Assembly (NCBI GenBank): GCA_963612735.1
Contig: CAVDWX010000003.1
Span: 10,185-74,184 of the forward strand
From: CAVDWX01 sp963612735
GTDB lineage: Bacteria; Bacillota_I; Bacilli_A; RFN20; CAG-826
Direction: 5' to 3'
Length of the DNA: 64,000 nucleotides
How positions within the stretch are numbered: position 1 is the stretch's first letter; the number at the start of each line of letters is the position of its first letter. The position numbers were made by a program, and so were the translations under genes. The notes beneath the pieces were generated by a model. It made no database searches and was not told where the DNA came from. It saw only the letters and a program-made list of their open reading frames with translations. Of the stretch, positions 1 to 8,038 are shown piece by piece.

Positions 1-136
1 CTTCTTCTTCTGCTTCACCGGATATTGGTTCAGCAATGCCATCATCACCGATTTTGAAATCATCGGGATAGGTACCTGCACAACAGCCACAAGCGATGCA
101 AAGACTTGAATCGATTCTAACTTTTTTTCTAGCCAT
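1..136 (-). CDS. Ferredoxin, 4Fe-4S type (3' part beyond window)
   Basis: The first 45 codons are present; the rest lies left of the window. The start ATG is at 136-134, preceded by a strong Shine-Dalgarno (TAAGGAGG, complement of 146-153). The N-terminus begins MARKKVRIDSSLC and contains the cysteine motif CIACGCC, followed by an acidic stretch around residues 27-45. This matches the short monocluster ferredoxins of Bacilli, which carry electrons to redox enzymes in the cytoplasm. A good promoter lies just upstream and faces leftward. The fourth cluster cysteine would lie beyond the edge, so the cluster type is inferred from family resemblance. Confidence 0.8.
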   Translation of the reverse strand, partial: MARKKVRIDSSLCIACGCCAGTYPDDFKIGDDGIAEPISGEAEEE

Positions 137-167
137 CGTAATTTACCTCCTTAGGTTTTATGGAAAA

Positions 168-196
168 ATTATAAATGCAGTTAGGCTTATTTGCAA
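168..196 (-). promoter_or_regulatory. Promoter of the ferredoxin gene
   Basis: On the minus strand a TTGCAA -35 box (191-196) and a perfect TATAAT -10 box (168-173) are separated by 17 bp, about 35 bp upstream of the ferredoxin start. It is back to back with the promoter of the cmk operon. Confidence 0.7.
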
Positions 197-223
197 TAAG
201 TAATGAGATATTCTAACTAACCT

Positions 224-253
224 TTGCATTACAACTTCTAATTATATTAGAAT
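224..253 (+). promoter_or_regulatory. Probable promoter of the cmk-der-gpsA operon
   Basis: TTGCAT (224-229), an 18 bp spacer and TAGAAT (248-253) precede the small membrane-protein gene at 272. The boxes are imperfect, so this is a moderate call. Confidence 0.45.
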
Positions 254-271
254 AATCCGTAAGAGGAAGTT

Positions 272-574
272 ATGCCGACAACGAGGGTTCAAAAGTATAA
301 AAGTTATCGAAATTCATTAATCAAAGAAGATGCCCCTGTTTTAGAAACCCCCGTTACTAACTCCACTGCCAATAATAAAGAAAAGAAATTTGAATCAACT
401 ACTTCCACTCTTCCATTAGACGAAGTTATCAGTGCCGCTAATGAAGAGAAGGAAGAAGATGCTTTTGTTAAAAGAAGAAGACGCATTCGCTATATTAAAA
501 TTGCATCGCTTGCATTTGTTATACTTGTCATTATTACTTTGATTGTTATATTAGGTATTTATTTATTTAAATAG
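272..574 (+). CDS. Small membrane-anchored protein, unknown function
   Basis: A 100-residue protein that I do not recognise. Residues 1-70 are hydrophilic and rich in Lys, Glu, Ser and Thr. They are followed by a basic patch (KRRRRIRY) and one hydrophobic helix at about residues 77-98, so it is a tail-anchored or single-pass protein with a cytoplasmic N-terminal part. The start is supported by the purine-rich AAGAGGAAG just upstream. It is the first gene of the cmk-der-gpsA run, with only 11 bp to cmk, so it is probably co-transcribed. It could have an envelope or division role, but nothing in the sequence shows this. Confidence 0.65.
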   Translation: MPTTRVQKYKSYRNSLIKEDAPVLETPVTNSTANNKEKKFESTTSTLPLDEVISAANEEKEEDAFVKRRRRIRYIKIASLAFVILVIITLIVILGIYLFK

Positions 575-585
575 GAGGTTTCATC

Positions 586-1263
586 ATGTTCATCACTATT
601 GCCATAGATGGTCCAGCTGCAGCAGGTAAATCAACCGTAGCTAAAAAGGTCGCTGAAATTAAAGGATTTATATATATTGATACTGGCGCAATGTATCGTG
701 CTTTTACTTGGTACTGTCTAAAAAAAGGAGTTGATTGTCAGGATGAACTTTCTTGTATTCAGTTAATTCCTGAAGTCAGGATAGATTTAAAACCAGGCCA
801 CCTTATATTTTGCAATGGCATCGATGTTACTAAAGAAATTAGAACATTAGAAGTTTCCGCTAATGTCTCTTATATTGCTTCTTATAAGGACATTCGTTTA
901 GCTCTTGTTGACCAACAACGAGAGATGGCAAATCATGGTTCTGTCGTGATGGATGGTCGAGATATAGGAACCTATGTTTTGCCTAATGCTGATGTGAAAA
1001 TTTATCAGATTGCTAGTGTTGAAACTCGAGCGGTTCGTCGCTATGAAGAAAATCTTTCTAAAGGGATTGAATGTACATTAGAAGAAATAGAAGCTGATGT
1101 AAGAAAAAGAGATTATATCGATTCACACCGAGATTTTGCTCCACTTAAACCCGCTCCTGATGCTGTTTGGTTAGATACCTCCTTCATGAGCGTCGATGAA
1201 GTTGTGGAAGCTGTTCTTGATATAATTGATAAGAAGATAAAAGAAAAGGAACAAAATGTCTAA
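586..1263 (+). CDS. cmk: Cytidylate kinase
   Basis: A 225-residue protein of normal length for CMP kinase, which phosphorylates CMP and dCMP to the diphosphates in pyrimidine salvage. The P-loop GPAAAGKST is at residues 9-17. The family motifs YIDTGAMYRA (about 29-38) and MDGRDIGTYVLP (about 121-132) follow, and an RRYEE segment lies in the lid region. A clear AGGAGG sits 9 bp before the ATG. The last 8 bp overlap the start of der, an arrangement seen in many Bacilli, which implies translational coupling. Confidence 0.96.
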   Translation: MFITIAIDGPAAAGKSTVAKKVAEIKGFIYIDTGAMYRAFTWYCLKKGVDCQDELSCIQLIPEVRIDLKPGHLIFCNGIDVTKEIRTLEVSANVSYIASYKDIRLALVDQQREMANHGSVVMDGRDIGTYVLPNADVKIYQIASVETRAVRRYEENLSKGIECTLEEIEADVRKRDYIDSHRDFAPLKPAPDAVWLDTSFMSVDEVVEAVLDIIDKKIKEKEQNV

Positions 1264-2569
1264 AGGTATAGTTGCAATTATTGGCTCCCCTAACGTTGGC
1301 AAATCTACTATCTTTAATCGTATGGTTGGAGATAGACGAGCGATAGTGGATGATGAAGCTGGTATTACTCGTGACCGTTTATACGCTAAATGTACATGGC
1401 TTGGTCATACTTTTTCGCTTATTGATACTGGTGGAATAGAACTAAAAAACAAACCGTTTCAGGAACAAATTAGAGTTCAAGCTGAAATAGCTATCGATGA
1501 AGCGGATATCATTATTTTTGTCACTGATGGACAAGTTGGTGTCAGTAAAGATGATATGATGGTCGCTAAAATGCTTTACAAAGTTAATAAGCCAATCATC
1601 TTAGCGGTTAATAAAATTGACGAAGGTTATCATCAAGCCGATATCCAAGAATTTTATTCATTGGGCTTAGGCCATCCTTATGCAGTATCGGGGGCACACG
1701 GAATTGGCATTGGTGATATTTTAAATGAAATTATAATTAATCTTCCTAAAGGTGAAGAAGATATTAAAGAAGACGTTATCACTTTCTCTCTAGTGGGGAG
1801 ACCAAATGTTGGTAAATCTTCTTTAGTAAACGCTATATTAAATGAAAATAGAGTGATAGTATCAGATATTTCTGGGACTACTCGTGATTCAATTGATACC
1901 CCTTTTGAAAAAGATGGAACTCATTATGTGGTCATCGATACCGCTGGATTAAAAAAGCGCGGAAAGATATATGAATCAATCGATAAATATTCTGCGATTA
2001 GAGCTTTGAAAGCGATTGAAAGAAGTGAAATTGTTTTGCTCGTAATTGATGGAAATCAAGGAATTATTGATCAAGATAAACATGTCATCAGTTACGCTAT
2101 TGAACTACATAAAGCCATCATAATTGTTGTTAATAAATGGGATTTAGTGAATAAAGAAACGAATACGATGTCGGATTTTAGCAAAAAAATTAAAGATGAA
2201 TATAAATTTCTAGATTATGCTCCAATTGTATTTGTTTCCGCTAAAACAAGATCAAGAATTGAAACTTTATTCGATGCTTTAAAGCAAGTTCACTCTGCCT
2301 ATTATACTAGAATAAAGACTTCCTTACTTAACGACGTCTTACAAGATGCTCAACTTATGAATCAAGCTCCTAATTTTAATGGTGGAAGATTAAAGATATA
2401 TTATGGTTCACAAGTTGCTAGTGCTCCTCCTACTTTTGTCTTATTTGTTAATGATCCTGATTACATGCATTTTTCATACAAACGATATATTGAAAATAGG
2501 TTAAGAGATACTTTTAATTTTGAAGGTACTCCTATTAATATACAAACGCGTGAAAGGAAACAAAAATGA
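1256..2569 (+). CDS. der: Ribosome-assembly GTPase Der (EngA)
   Basis: A 437-residue double GTPase needed for maturation of the 50S ribosomal subunit. The first G domain shows GSPNVGKST (residues 10-18), GITRDR, DTGGIE and NKID. The second shows GRPNVGKSS (about 181-189), GTTRDS, DTAGLKKRGKI and NKWDL. A C-terminal KH-like domain follows, with the usual NGGRLKIYYGSQ and PPTFVLFVND stretches. The length is typical. The gene overlaps cmk by 8 bp at its start and gpsA by 4 bp (ATGA) at its end. Confidence 0.97.
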   Translation: MSKGIVAIIGSPNVGKSTIFNRMVGDRRAIVDDEAGITRDRLYAKCTWLGHTFSLIDTGGIELKNKPFQEQIRVQAEIAIDEADIIIFVTDGQVGVSKDDMMVAKMLYKVNKPIILAVNKIDEGYHQADIQEFYSLGLGHPYAVSGAHGIGIGDILNEIIINLPKGEEDIKEDVITFSLVGRPNVGKSSLVNAILNENRVIVSDISGTTRDSIDTPFEKDGTHYVVIDTAGLKKRGKIYESIDKYSAIRALKAIERSEIVLLVIDGNQGIIDQDKHVISYAIELHKAIIIVVNKWDLVNKETNTMSDFSKKIKDEYKFLDYAPIVFVSAKTRSRIETLFDALKQVHSAYYTRIKTSLLNDVLQDAQLMNQAPNFNGGRLKIYYGSQVASAPPTFVLFVNDPDYMHFSYKRYIENRLRDTFNFEGTPINIQTRERKQK

Positions 2570-3570
2570 AGATTGGAATAATCGGTTCTGGAACATGGGG
2601 AACAGCACTCGGACAAGTCTTAGATGATAATGGACATCAAGTTATAATTTATGGCAATAATCCTGGTCAAATAAATGACATTAACGTCAATCACCAAAAT
2701 TCATTTTATTTTAAAGATATTAAACTCTCTTCAAGTATTAAAGCGACTTTAATTTTAAAGGACGCTATTGAAGATGCTGATGCTATTTTATTAGTGGTTC
2801 CAACAGCCGCTATGCGAGATGTTTTAAATGAAATAGTTCCATTTTTGCATAGTAAAAAAATATTTATCAATGCCGCTAAAGGATTTGATCCATCTTCTAA
2901 TAAACGGATGTCTGAATTAATTAGAGAAGTTATTCCAGAGCGGTTTAGATATCCAATAGTCACTATTGCTGGGCCGAGTCATGCTGAAGAAGTTATCATT
3001 CGTGATTTGACTTGCGTTGCCTCAATTAGTTTAGATGAAGATGTCGCCTTAAAAGTAGCTAAACTATTTTCTAATAATTACTTTAGAGTCTATTTCAATA
3101 ATGATGAAATTGGGAGCGAAATAGGAGTGGCTATGAAAAATTCTATCGCTATTTGTTCAGGTATACTTGAAGGGCTTAAATATGGTGATAATTCTAGAGC
3201 TGCATTGTGCACTCGTGGGTTAGCGGAAATATCACGCTTTGGAGTGGCATTAGGGGCTAATCCCAGTACTTATTTAGGATTGACTGGACTTGGTGATTTA
3301 GTGGTCACTTGCTATTCAAAACATTCTCGCAATTTTATGGCGGGTTATCAAATTGGTTTAGCAAATTCCGCTATTGAGTTTTTAAAAAACAATACGAAGA
3401 CAGTGGAAGGAATTAGAACGACTAAAACAATATATGAAAAAGGTAAGGAACTTGGAATTGAGCTTCCTTTAATAAATTGTTTGTATCAAATTTTATTTAA
3501 TGAGAAAAAACCGACGGATGTTATACCATATTTAATGGCTAGGCCATTAAAAAACGAGATGGAAAAGTAA
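2566..3570 (+). CDS. gpsA: Glycerol-3-phosphate dehydrogenase [NAD(P)+]
   Basis: A 334-residue cytoplasmic enzyme that reduces dihydroxyacetone phosphate to sn-glycerol 3-phosphate, the backbone for phospholipids. The N-terminal Rossmann motif GSGTWGTALG is at residues 7-16. AGPSHAEEV and the catalytic Lys region (VAMKNSIAI) lie mid-protein, and the C-terminal helical domain has EGIRTTKTIYE. The length is normal. It starts inside the der stop codon (ATGA). In this window the product could feed PgsA, encoded 5 kb downstream. Confidence 0.96.
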   Translation: MKIGIIGSGTWGTALGQVLDDNGHQVIIYGNNPGQINDINVNHQNSFYFKDIKLSSSIKATLILKDAIEDADAILLVVPTAAMRDVLNEIVPFLHSKKIFINAAKGFDPSSNKRMSELIREVIPERFRYPIVTIAGPSHAEEVIIRDLTCVASISLDEDVALKVAKLFSNNYFRVYFNNDEIGSEIGVAMKNSIAICSGILEGLKYGDNSRAALCTRGLAEISRFGVALGANPSTYLGLTGLGDLVVTCYSKHSRNFMAGYQIGLANSAIEFLKNNTKTVEGIRTTKTIYEKGKELGIELPLINCLYQILFNEKKPTDVIPYLMARPLKNEMEK

Positions 3571-3573
3571 TAT

Positions 3574-3599
3574 TTGTTTTTTTAGAAATGTGCTATAAT
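3574..3599 (+). promoter_or_regulatory. Probable promoter of the HU gene
   Basis: An extended -10 element TGcTATAAT (3591-3599) lies 26 bp before the HU start. The nearest -35-like box (TTGTTT, 3574-3579) is only 14 bp away, so the extended -10 probably carries the activity. Confidence 0.5.
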
Positions 3600-3624
3600 A
3601 TCAATAACGGAGGACACAATAGTC

Positions 3625-3909
3625 ATGAAAAAACTTAACAAAAGAGATTTAATTGAACTCGTTGCTGAAGAAGCTTCTTTAAGCAAGAAAGATGCTAGAG
3701 ATGCGGTTGAAACCACTTTCGAATTAATCGAAAAAGCGTTACTCGAAGGTACCGAAGTCACCATTACTAATTTTGGTGTCTTTACTCCAAAAACACGCGA
3801 AGCGAGAGATGGTACACATCCACGCAAACACACACGCATTCAAATTGCTCCAAAACGTTCTGTTTCATTCAGATTGTCTAAAAATTTAAAAGCCGATTTG
3901 AATAAATAA
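3625..3909 (+). CDS. hup: HU-type DNA-binding protein
   Basis: A 94-residue histone-like protein that binds and bends DNA as a dimer and compacts the nucleoid. It has the HU order of two N-terminal helices, a beta arm and a C-terminal strand and helix. The signature GVFTPKTREARDGTHPRKHTR-type arm occupies about residues 51-72. A GGAGG Shine-Dalgarno precedes the ATG. It has its own promoter and is closed by the hairpin at 3921-3954, so it is likely monocistronic and highly expressed. Its place after gpsA matches Bacillus subtilis hbs. Confidence 0.95.
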   Translation: MKKLNKRDLIELVAEEASLSKKDARDAVETTFELIEKALLEGTEVTITNFGVFTPKTREARDGTHPRKHTRIQIAPKRSVSFRLSKNLKADLNK

Positions 3910-3920
3910 GGCAATTAAAT

Positions 3921-3954
3921 AATAAAAGAGTGGTGATAAAGCCATTCTTTTATT
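3921..3954 (+). terminator. Hairpin terminator after HU, abutting the next start codon
   Basis: A 13 bp stem (AATAAAAGAGTGG pairing with CCATTCTTTTATT, one G-T wobble) encloses an 8-base loop. The 3' arm is T-rich and ends exactly at the base before the ATG at 3955. It looks like the terminator of the HU gene and would also affect the next gene's leader. Confidence 0.7.
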
Positions 3955-4653
3955 ATGCTTATCGATATGAAAAAACAAATTGAGCAATATCTTAAACTAG
4001 TTACGTTATTTAAAAATCATGGCTATAATCTTTTTTTAGCGGGCGGATCAGTTCGCGATTTTTTATTAAATTTGCCTTTAAATGATATTGACTTAGCTAC
4101 TGAAGCAACGCCTGTTGATATTCAATCTTTTCTTCAGAAAGGAGATTATACTTTTTCTAAATATGGTGTTGTTAAATTAGAGATAAAAAATGTGGCTAAG
4201 TTTGATATTGTGACTTTTAGAAAAGAATGTAGATATAAAGATTATCGTCACCCAAGCAAGATTAAATTTATTAAAGATATACAAGTTGATTCTAGACGAA
4301 GAGACTTTACTATCAATGCAATGTATCTAGACGAACGATTTAAACTCATCGATTTTTATAATGGGCATAAGGATTTAGAAGATAAAGTGATTCGAACAGT
4401 TGGCAAGGCTTCTAAACGTATCAAAGAAGACCCTCTTCGCATTCTTAGAGCCTTAAGATTTTGTTTGGTGTATGGATTTTCTTTAGATGATGAATTAACA
4501 AAAGCTATTAAAAAATATTCATATCTTCTAGAAAAAATAAACCCAGAGAAAATAAAAGAAGAATTAAGAAAAATACATAGCTATGATGAAAATATAAAAG
4601 TAACATTATTTTCTGATTTTGGTCTCAAATATCTTTTAGATATGGTAAACTAG
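3955..4653 (+). CDS. Short CCA tRNA nucleotidyltransferase / poly(A) polymerase family protein
   Basis: A 232-residue class II nucleotidyltransferase. The head domain is complete: LAGGSVRDFLL (about 27-37), the metal-binding DIDLATEATP (about 44-53), and RRRDFTINAMYLD followed by the RIKEDPLRILRALRF neck. Full CCA-adding enzymes are roughly 390-450 residues, so the body and tail that help select tRNA are mostly absent. It could be a minimal CCA-adding enzyme, one half of a split CC/A-adding pair, or a poly(A) polymerase. No Shine-Dalgarno is seen before the ATG at 3955 or the alternative ATG at 3967. The HU terminator hairpin directly abuts the first. Confidence 0.85.
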   Translation: MLIDMKKQIEQYLKLVTLFKNHGYNLFLAGGSVRDFLLNLPLNDIDLATEATPVDIQSFLQKGDYTFSKYGVVKLEIKNVAKFDIVTFRKECRYKDYRHPSKIKFIKDIQVDSRRRDFTINAMYLDERFKLIDFYNGHKDLEDKVIRTVGKASKRIKEDPLRILRALRFCLVYGFSLDDELTKAIKKYSYLLEKINPEKIKEELRKIHSYDENIKVTLFSDFGLKYLLDMVN

Positions 4654-4657
4654 ATTC

Positions 4658-5302
4658 ATGATTACAGAAGCCCTTGATTTTAGATTCTTACTTATTGAAA
4701 ATTACAAAAAATTGAAGCTTAATGAAGAACAGTTGGCTACTATTTTTGTTATTGATCATCTCATTTCTCAAGGGAATCCTTTTGTTAATGCTGATTTATT
4801 ATCTTTAAAGATGACATTAGATTTAAAAACGATTGATAAAATTCTTTCTTTCTTGTTGGAAAAAGGCTATATCAATTATGTTACTAAAGGAAAAAAGACT
4901 ATTACAACTTTAGACCCTTTAAAGAAATTACTATTTCGTGAATTTCAACTGACTTTAAATAAAGAAGAAGAGATGGAAAATTCGATAGATATTGATAATT
5001 CCATTCATAATATTTATAAAACTTTTGAAGAATTCTTATTACGACCTCTTTCTCCTGCTGAATTTTCTAAGATTAGGGAATGGGTATCTTTTGGTTATAC
5101 CGATGATATGATTATCAATGCTTTAAAAGAAGCGATATCAAAAGGGAAGAAGAATTTTTCCACAATTGATAAAATTTTATTAAATATGATGGCACGTGAA
5201 GATAAAGAAAACGAAGGCCACACTCCTATAAATGAAGCCTGGGATCACAATTTAGAAGAAACCATTCGAATCGCTAAAACTCCTTGGGTTAAAAAGAAAT
5301 AA
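4658..5302 (+). CDS. dnaD: DnaD-like replication initiation protein
   Basis: A 214-residue protein with a winged-helix N-terminal half (about 20-90). A DnaD/DnaB2 C-terminal domain (about 118-180) carries FEEFLLRPLSPAEF and the KKNFSTIDKIL stretch typical of the family. In Bacilli DnaD helps load the replicative helicase at oriC and at restart sites. It lies 4 bp after the nucleotidyltransferase, and its TAA overlaps the ATG of nth. The dnaD-nth order is conserved in Firmicutes. Confidence 0.88.
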   Translation: MITEALDFRFLLIENYKKLKLNEEQLATIFVIDHLISQGNPFVNADLLSLKMTLDLKTIDKILSFLLEKGYINYVTKGKKTITTLDPLKKLLFREFQLTLNKEEEMENSIDIDNSIHNIYKTFEEFLLRPLSPAEFSKIREWVSFGYTDDMIINALKEAISKGKKNFSTIDKILLNMMAREDKENEGHTPINEAWDHNLEETIRIAKTPWVKKK

Positions 5303-5931
5303 TGAACAATAAATGCTCATCGATAATTGCTTTTTTAGATGAAACTTTTCCTCATGCTCACTGTGAACTCAATTATTCCAAAGATTACGAACTCGCTCTA
5401 GCGGTCATCTTATCTGCTCAAACAACTGATAAAGCTGTCAATAATGTTACTAAATTTTTATTCGATAAATACAAAACAATTTCCGAATTAGCTAATGCTG
5501 ATGTTGATTATGTAGCTGATATTATTCATTCATTAGGCATGTATCGAATTAAAGCTAAAAATATCGTTTTATTTGCTCAACAGTTGTTATTTAAATTTAA
5601 TGGTGTCTTACCATCTAATGTTGAAGATCTCACCTCTTTGACAGGTGTTGGCAATAAGTCTGCTTCAGTTATTAGAATTGAAGTATTTAAGATTGATGAT
5701 TTTCCTGTTGATACTCATATAAAAAGAATTTCTCATTTTCTTGGTTTGAGTAAGAGTAATAGTCCAGATAAGATAAGTGTGGATTTAAAAAAGTTATTTC
5801 CAAAAGAAAAATGGATTAAGCTTCATCATCAATTAATCTTCTTTGGTAGAACAATTTGTAAAGCTAAAAATCCAGGATGTGAAAATTGTAAATTACATGA
5901 GTTTTGCACTAAATTTAAGAAAAATAACTAA
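5302..5931 (+). CDS. nth: Endonuclease III
   Basis: A 209-residue DNA glycosylase/AP lyase that removes oxidised pyrimidines in base excision repair. The helix-hairpin-helix LTGVGNKSASVI carries the catalytic Lys. The catalytic Asp is in VDTHIKRIS. The 4Fe-4S cluster has spacing C-x6-C-x2-C-x5-C near the C-terminus (CKAKNPGCENCKLHEFC). It is translationally coupled to dnaD through TAATG. Its stop overlaps that of the convergent recU. In B. subtilis ponA lies between nth and recU; here it is absent. Confidence 0.96.
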   Translation: MNNKCSSIIAFLDETFPHAHCELNYSKDYELALAVILSAQTTDKAVNNVTKFLFDKYKTISELANADVDYVADIIHSLGMYRIKAKNIVLFAQQLLFKFNGVLPSNVEDLTSLTGVGNKSASVIRIEVFKIDDFPVDTHIKRISHFLGLSKSNSPDKISVDLKKLFPKEKWIKLHHQLIFFGRTICKAKNPGCENCKLHEFCTKFKKNN

Positions 5932-6509
5932 GAATTAAAGTATTTTTGATTAACTGCTTTTATAAAGTCAAGTCGCGGATTATAGCCGACTTCTATTTCA
6001 ATTCCATTATCTTTAAAACATTGTAATGGTATCGATTTTCTTTCCCCATTTTCATAAAAGTTAATGACATAACTTGCATCTAATAAATAAATTTTATCTA
6101 TAGTTTGAAATTCAACAATGAAGAAAGCTATACCACCATGTTCAATTACCTTTTTAAGATGATTGATTTGATGGGGATAGATATTCGATAGAGGGAAAGA
6201 AGCTCTATTTTTAGTGTTCTTTGCTTCAAAGTCGATATATTTGCCTTTATAAACTCCGTTATAGTCAGTGGTGGATTGTTTTTCAAAGTAGGCATCAATA
6301 ATCCTAGCTCCTCTAGAATAATCAACTTTTACAACATTGATTGGAGTTGGCCTTTTCGTAATAAGAGCAATATTCTCATTTAAATAATATTCATTAGAAA
6401 TATTGATATCTTCTTCAAGATTCATCCCTCGATTAGACGCAGATACAATTGTCTTTTTCTTGGGCTTATCATCTTTTTTATAAATTTCTCCATTTGGATA
6501 TTTAATCAT
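5928..6509 (-). CDS. recU: Holliday junction resolvase RecU
   Basis: A 193-residue resolvase of normal length that cuts four-way junctions in recombination and chromosome segregation. Family motifs are plain: NRGMNLEEDINISNEYY (about 27-43), ALITKRPTPINVVKV, STTDYNGVYKGKYIDFEAK with the metal-binding D, E and K residues, and FPLSNIYPHQINHL. It starts 4 bp inside the end of the upstream DEDDh exonuclease gene, so the two nucleases form a coupled pair. RecA is encoded 3 kb to the right. Confidence 0.96.
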   Translation of the reverse strand: MIKYPNGEIYKKDDKPKKKTIVSASNRGMNLEEDINISNEYYLNENIALITKRPTPINVVKVDYSRGARIIDAYFEKQSTTDYNGVYKGKYIDFEAKNTKNRASFPLSNIYPHQINHLKKVIEHGGIAFFIVEFQTIDKIYLLDASYVINFYENGERKSIPLQCFKDNGIEIEVGYNPRLDFIKAVNQKYFNS

Positions 6510-7234
6510 TTTAAATAATCCTTTACGTAATTTATGTATTGCTCATACGTGACATCTTTTCCGTTAGATAGAGCACTGATTGTTTTTCTAATTGGCTCGG
6601 GCAGATTTTGACATTTTGTTAATGCTTTAAGATATTCTTTAAGGACAATATCTTTTTTTGTAAGAAATGCTTGATATAAATTGGCTAAATTAACTGCATC
6701 CACGAGCGGGTCATGAGCTTTGCCTTCTTCCTTTATATTAAATATTTCTAGATAGTGGACAAGGGAAATACTATTACTTCCATTTTCCGCTTTGATGAAT
6801 TCAGATAAGATTGCTTGAAAATCACAATAATTAGTTTGAATTTGGTGTGTGACTTGTTTTGGATATTTGATGTTATAAGCAATGGATTGATTGAGCATTT
6901 TTAAATCATTATTTCCAAATGTCATAAATGTACATTTTTTAAAGGCTGCTCCACAATATTTTTTTAATTCCAACATAGCGTCATTAAATAAAATGCCTTC
7001 TTTTGAGATGGTGGTACTATCAATGCCAGTTAAATTCGTGACATACGTTCCTATCGCATTTTTTGGAATGACATATCTTTTGATTGGAGCTTTTCGTTTA
7101 ACTATTAATCCCTTTTTATCAAGTTTTACTAAAACTGCCCCATAAGCAATGATTTCATGGGAGTATTGGCAACCTTCAAAATCGATGAATAGTATGTAAT
7201 GGTGTCCTTTTAATATTCGATCAATTTTCTTCAT
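6506..7234 (-). CDS. DEDDh-type 3'-5' exonuclease family protein
   Basis: A 242-residue protein with the DEDDh exonuclease core. FIDFEG near residue 18 gives the first D and E, FGNNDLKML near residue 108 gives the second D, and GKAHDPLVDA near residue 173 gives the H and last D. About 60 residues follow the core and match no domain I know. Substrates may be ssDNA or RNA. The coupling to recU (4 bp overlap) suggests a DNA repair or recombination role, but that is inference. A long N-terminal alternative is unlikely because only AT-rich spacer lies upstream. Confidence 0.8.
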   Translation of the reverse strand: MKKIDRILKGHHYILFIDFEGCQYSHEIIAYGAVLVKLDKKGLIVKRKAPIKRYVIPKNAIGTYVTNLTGIDSTTISKEGILFNDAMLELKKYCGAAFKKCTFMTFGNNDLKMLNQSIAYNIKYPKQVTHQIQTNYCDFQAILSEFIKAENGSNSISLVHYLEIFNIKEEGKAHDPLVDAVNLANLYQAFLTKKDIVLKEYLKALTKCQNLPEPIRKTISALSNGKDVTYEQYINYVKDYLK

Positions 7235-7330
7235 AAATCATTACAATAATATCATTTAATACCCTTTTTTCCTAGTGAAAAAAGATTGAAACAATCATAC
7301 TCGTATACTACTATATTAAAGAGGTCTCTA

Positions 7331-7690
7331 ATGATTAAATTAAAGCTCACTTCTTCTCAAATATTGGACCAAGTTTTTCCTGGCAAACCACGTGGCTATG
7401 ATCCGCTTTCGGTTGACCAATATTTAGATAGAATTATTCAAGATTATGTCACTGTTGAAAGTAACGTCTTGATGATGAAAAAGGAAGTTGATGATTTAAT
7501 TGCAAAAATTAAAGATCTCGAAAAAGAAAAGCGCAATCTCGAAATTGAGCTAGGCAAATATAAAAGTCGTTTTGCCAATATCAAAGAAACTGATAATGTT
7601 AATTCCGATAATATGAATTTGCTCAAGAAGATTAATGCTTATGAAAGATTTCTTTTTCAACACGGATTTAATCCTAATGATATTATTTAA
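7331..7690 (+). CDS. gpsB: GpsB/DivIVA-family division protein
   Basis: A 119-residue protein if started at the ATG at 7331, which has a GAGG site 5 bp upstream. An in-frame ATG at 7286 would add 15 residues and has no such site. The N-terminal lipid/partner-binding motif GYDPLSVDQYLD is characteristic. A coiled coil (about 38-80) and a short C-terminal region (about 98-117) follow. GpsB links division and peptidoglycan synthesis in Firmicutes; here the neighbouring ponA of B. subtilis is missing. The rnpB gene follows at once, as in Bacilli. Confidence 0.88.
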   Translation: MIKLKLTSSQILDQVFPGKPRGYDPLSVDQYLDRIIQDYVTVESNVLMMKKEVDDLIAKIKDLEKEKRNLEIELGKYKSRFANIKETDNVNSDNMNLLKKINAYERFLFQHGFNPNDII

Positions 7691-7693
7691 AAC

Positions 7694-8022
7694 ATTCGGC
7701 CCGGACAATTGCTGACTTCGGTTAGAGGAAAGTCCATGCTCATACAGGCTGCGATGCTTGTAGTGATTACGCTAACGGAAAAAATAACGTTAGGCATGCA
7801 GGAGTGCATGACGGCGGAAGTTCACCTTCTTTGGGTGGTGAAACTCCTGAAAGTGCCACAGAGACGAGCTCAGACGAAAGAATGAGGTGAAACGCGGTAA
7901 ACCCCGTAAATGAGAAACCCAAATTTGGTAGGGGAAATCAAAAGCAAGAATTGAATTGCGATTGGTAAGTACATCTTAGATAAATAATTGTCCTCGACAA
8001 AACATGGCTTATAGGGTCGATT
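7694..8022 (+). ncRNA. rnpB: RNase P RNA (bacterial type B)
   Basis: The catalytic RNA that trims tRNA 5' ends. Hallmarks in order: GAGGAAAGTCC near 7730, GAAAGTGCCACAGAGACGA near 7850, GGTGAAACGCGGTAAACCCC near 7887, GAGAAACCCAAATTTGGTAGGGGAA near 7912, and ACAAAACATGGCTTATAG near 7998. The ends pair as TCGGCCC (7696-7702) with GGGTCGA (8014-8020) to form P1. The length is near 329 nt, shorter than the roughly 400 nt of B. subtilis. Its site after gpsB is the usual one in Bacilli. Exact ends are uncertain by several bases. Confidence 0.95.
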
Positions 8023-8038
8023 ACTCAAAGGAGAAAAC

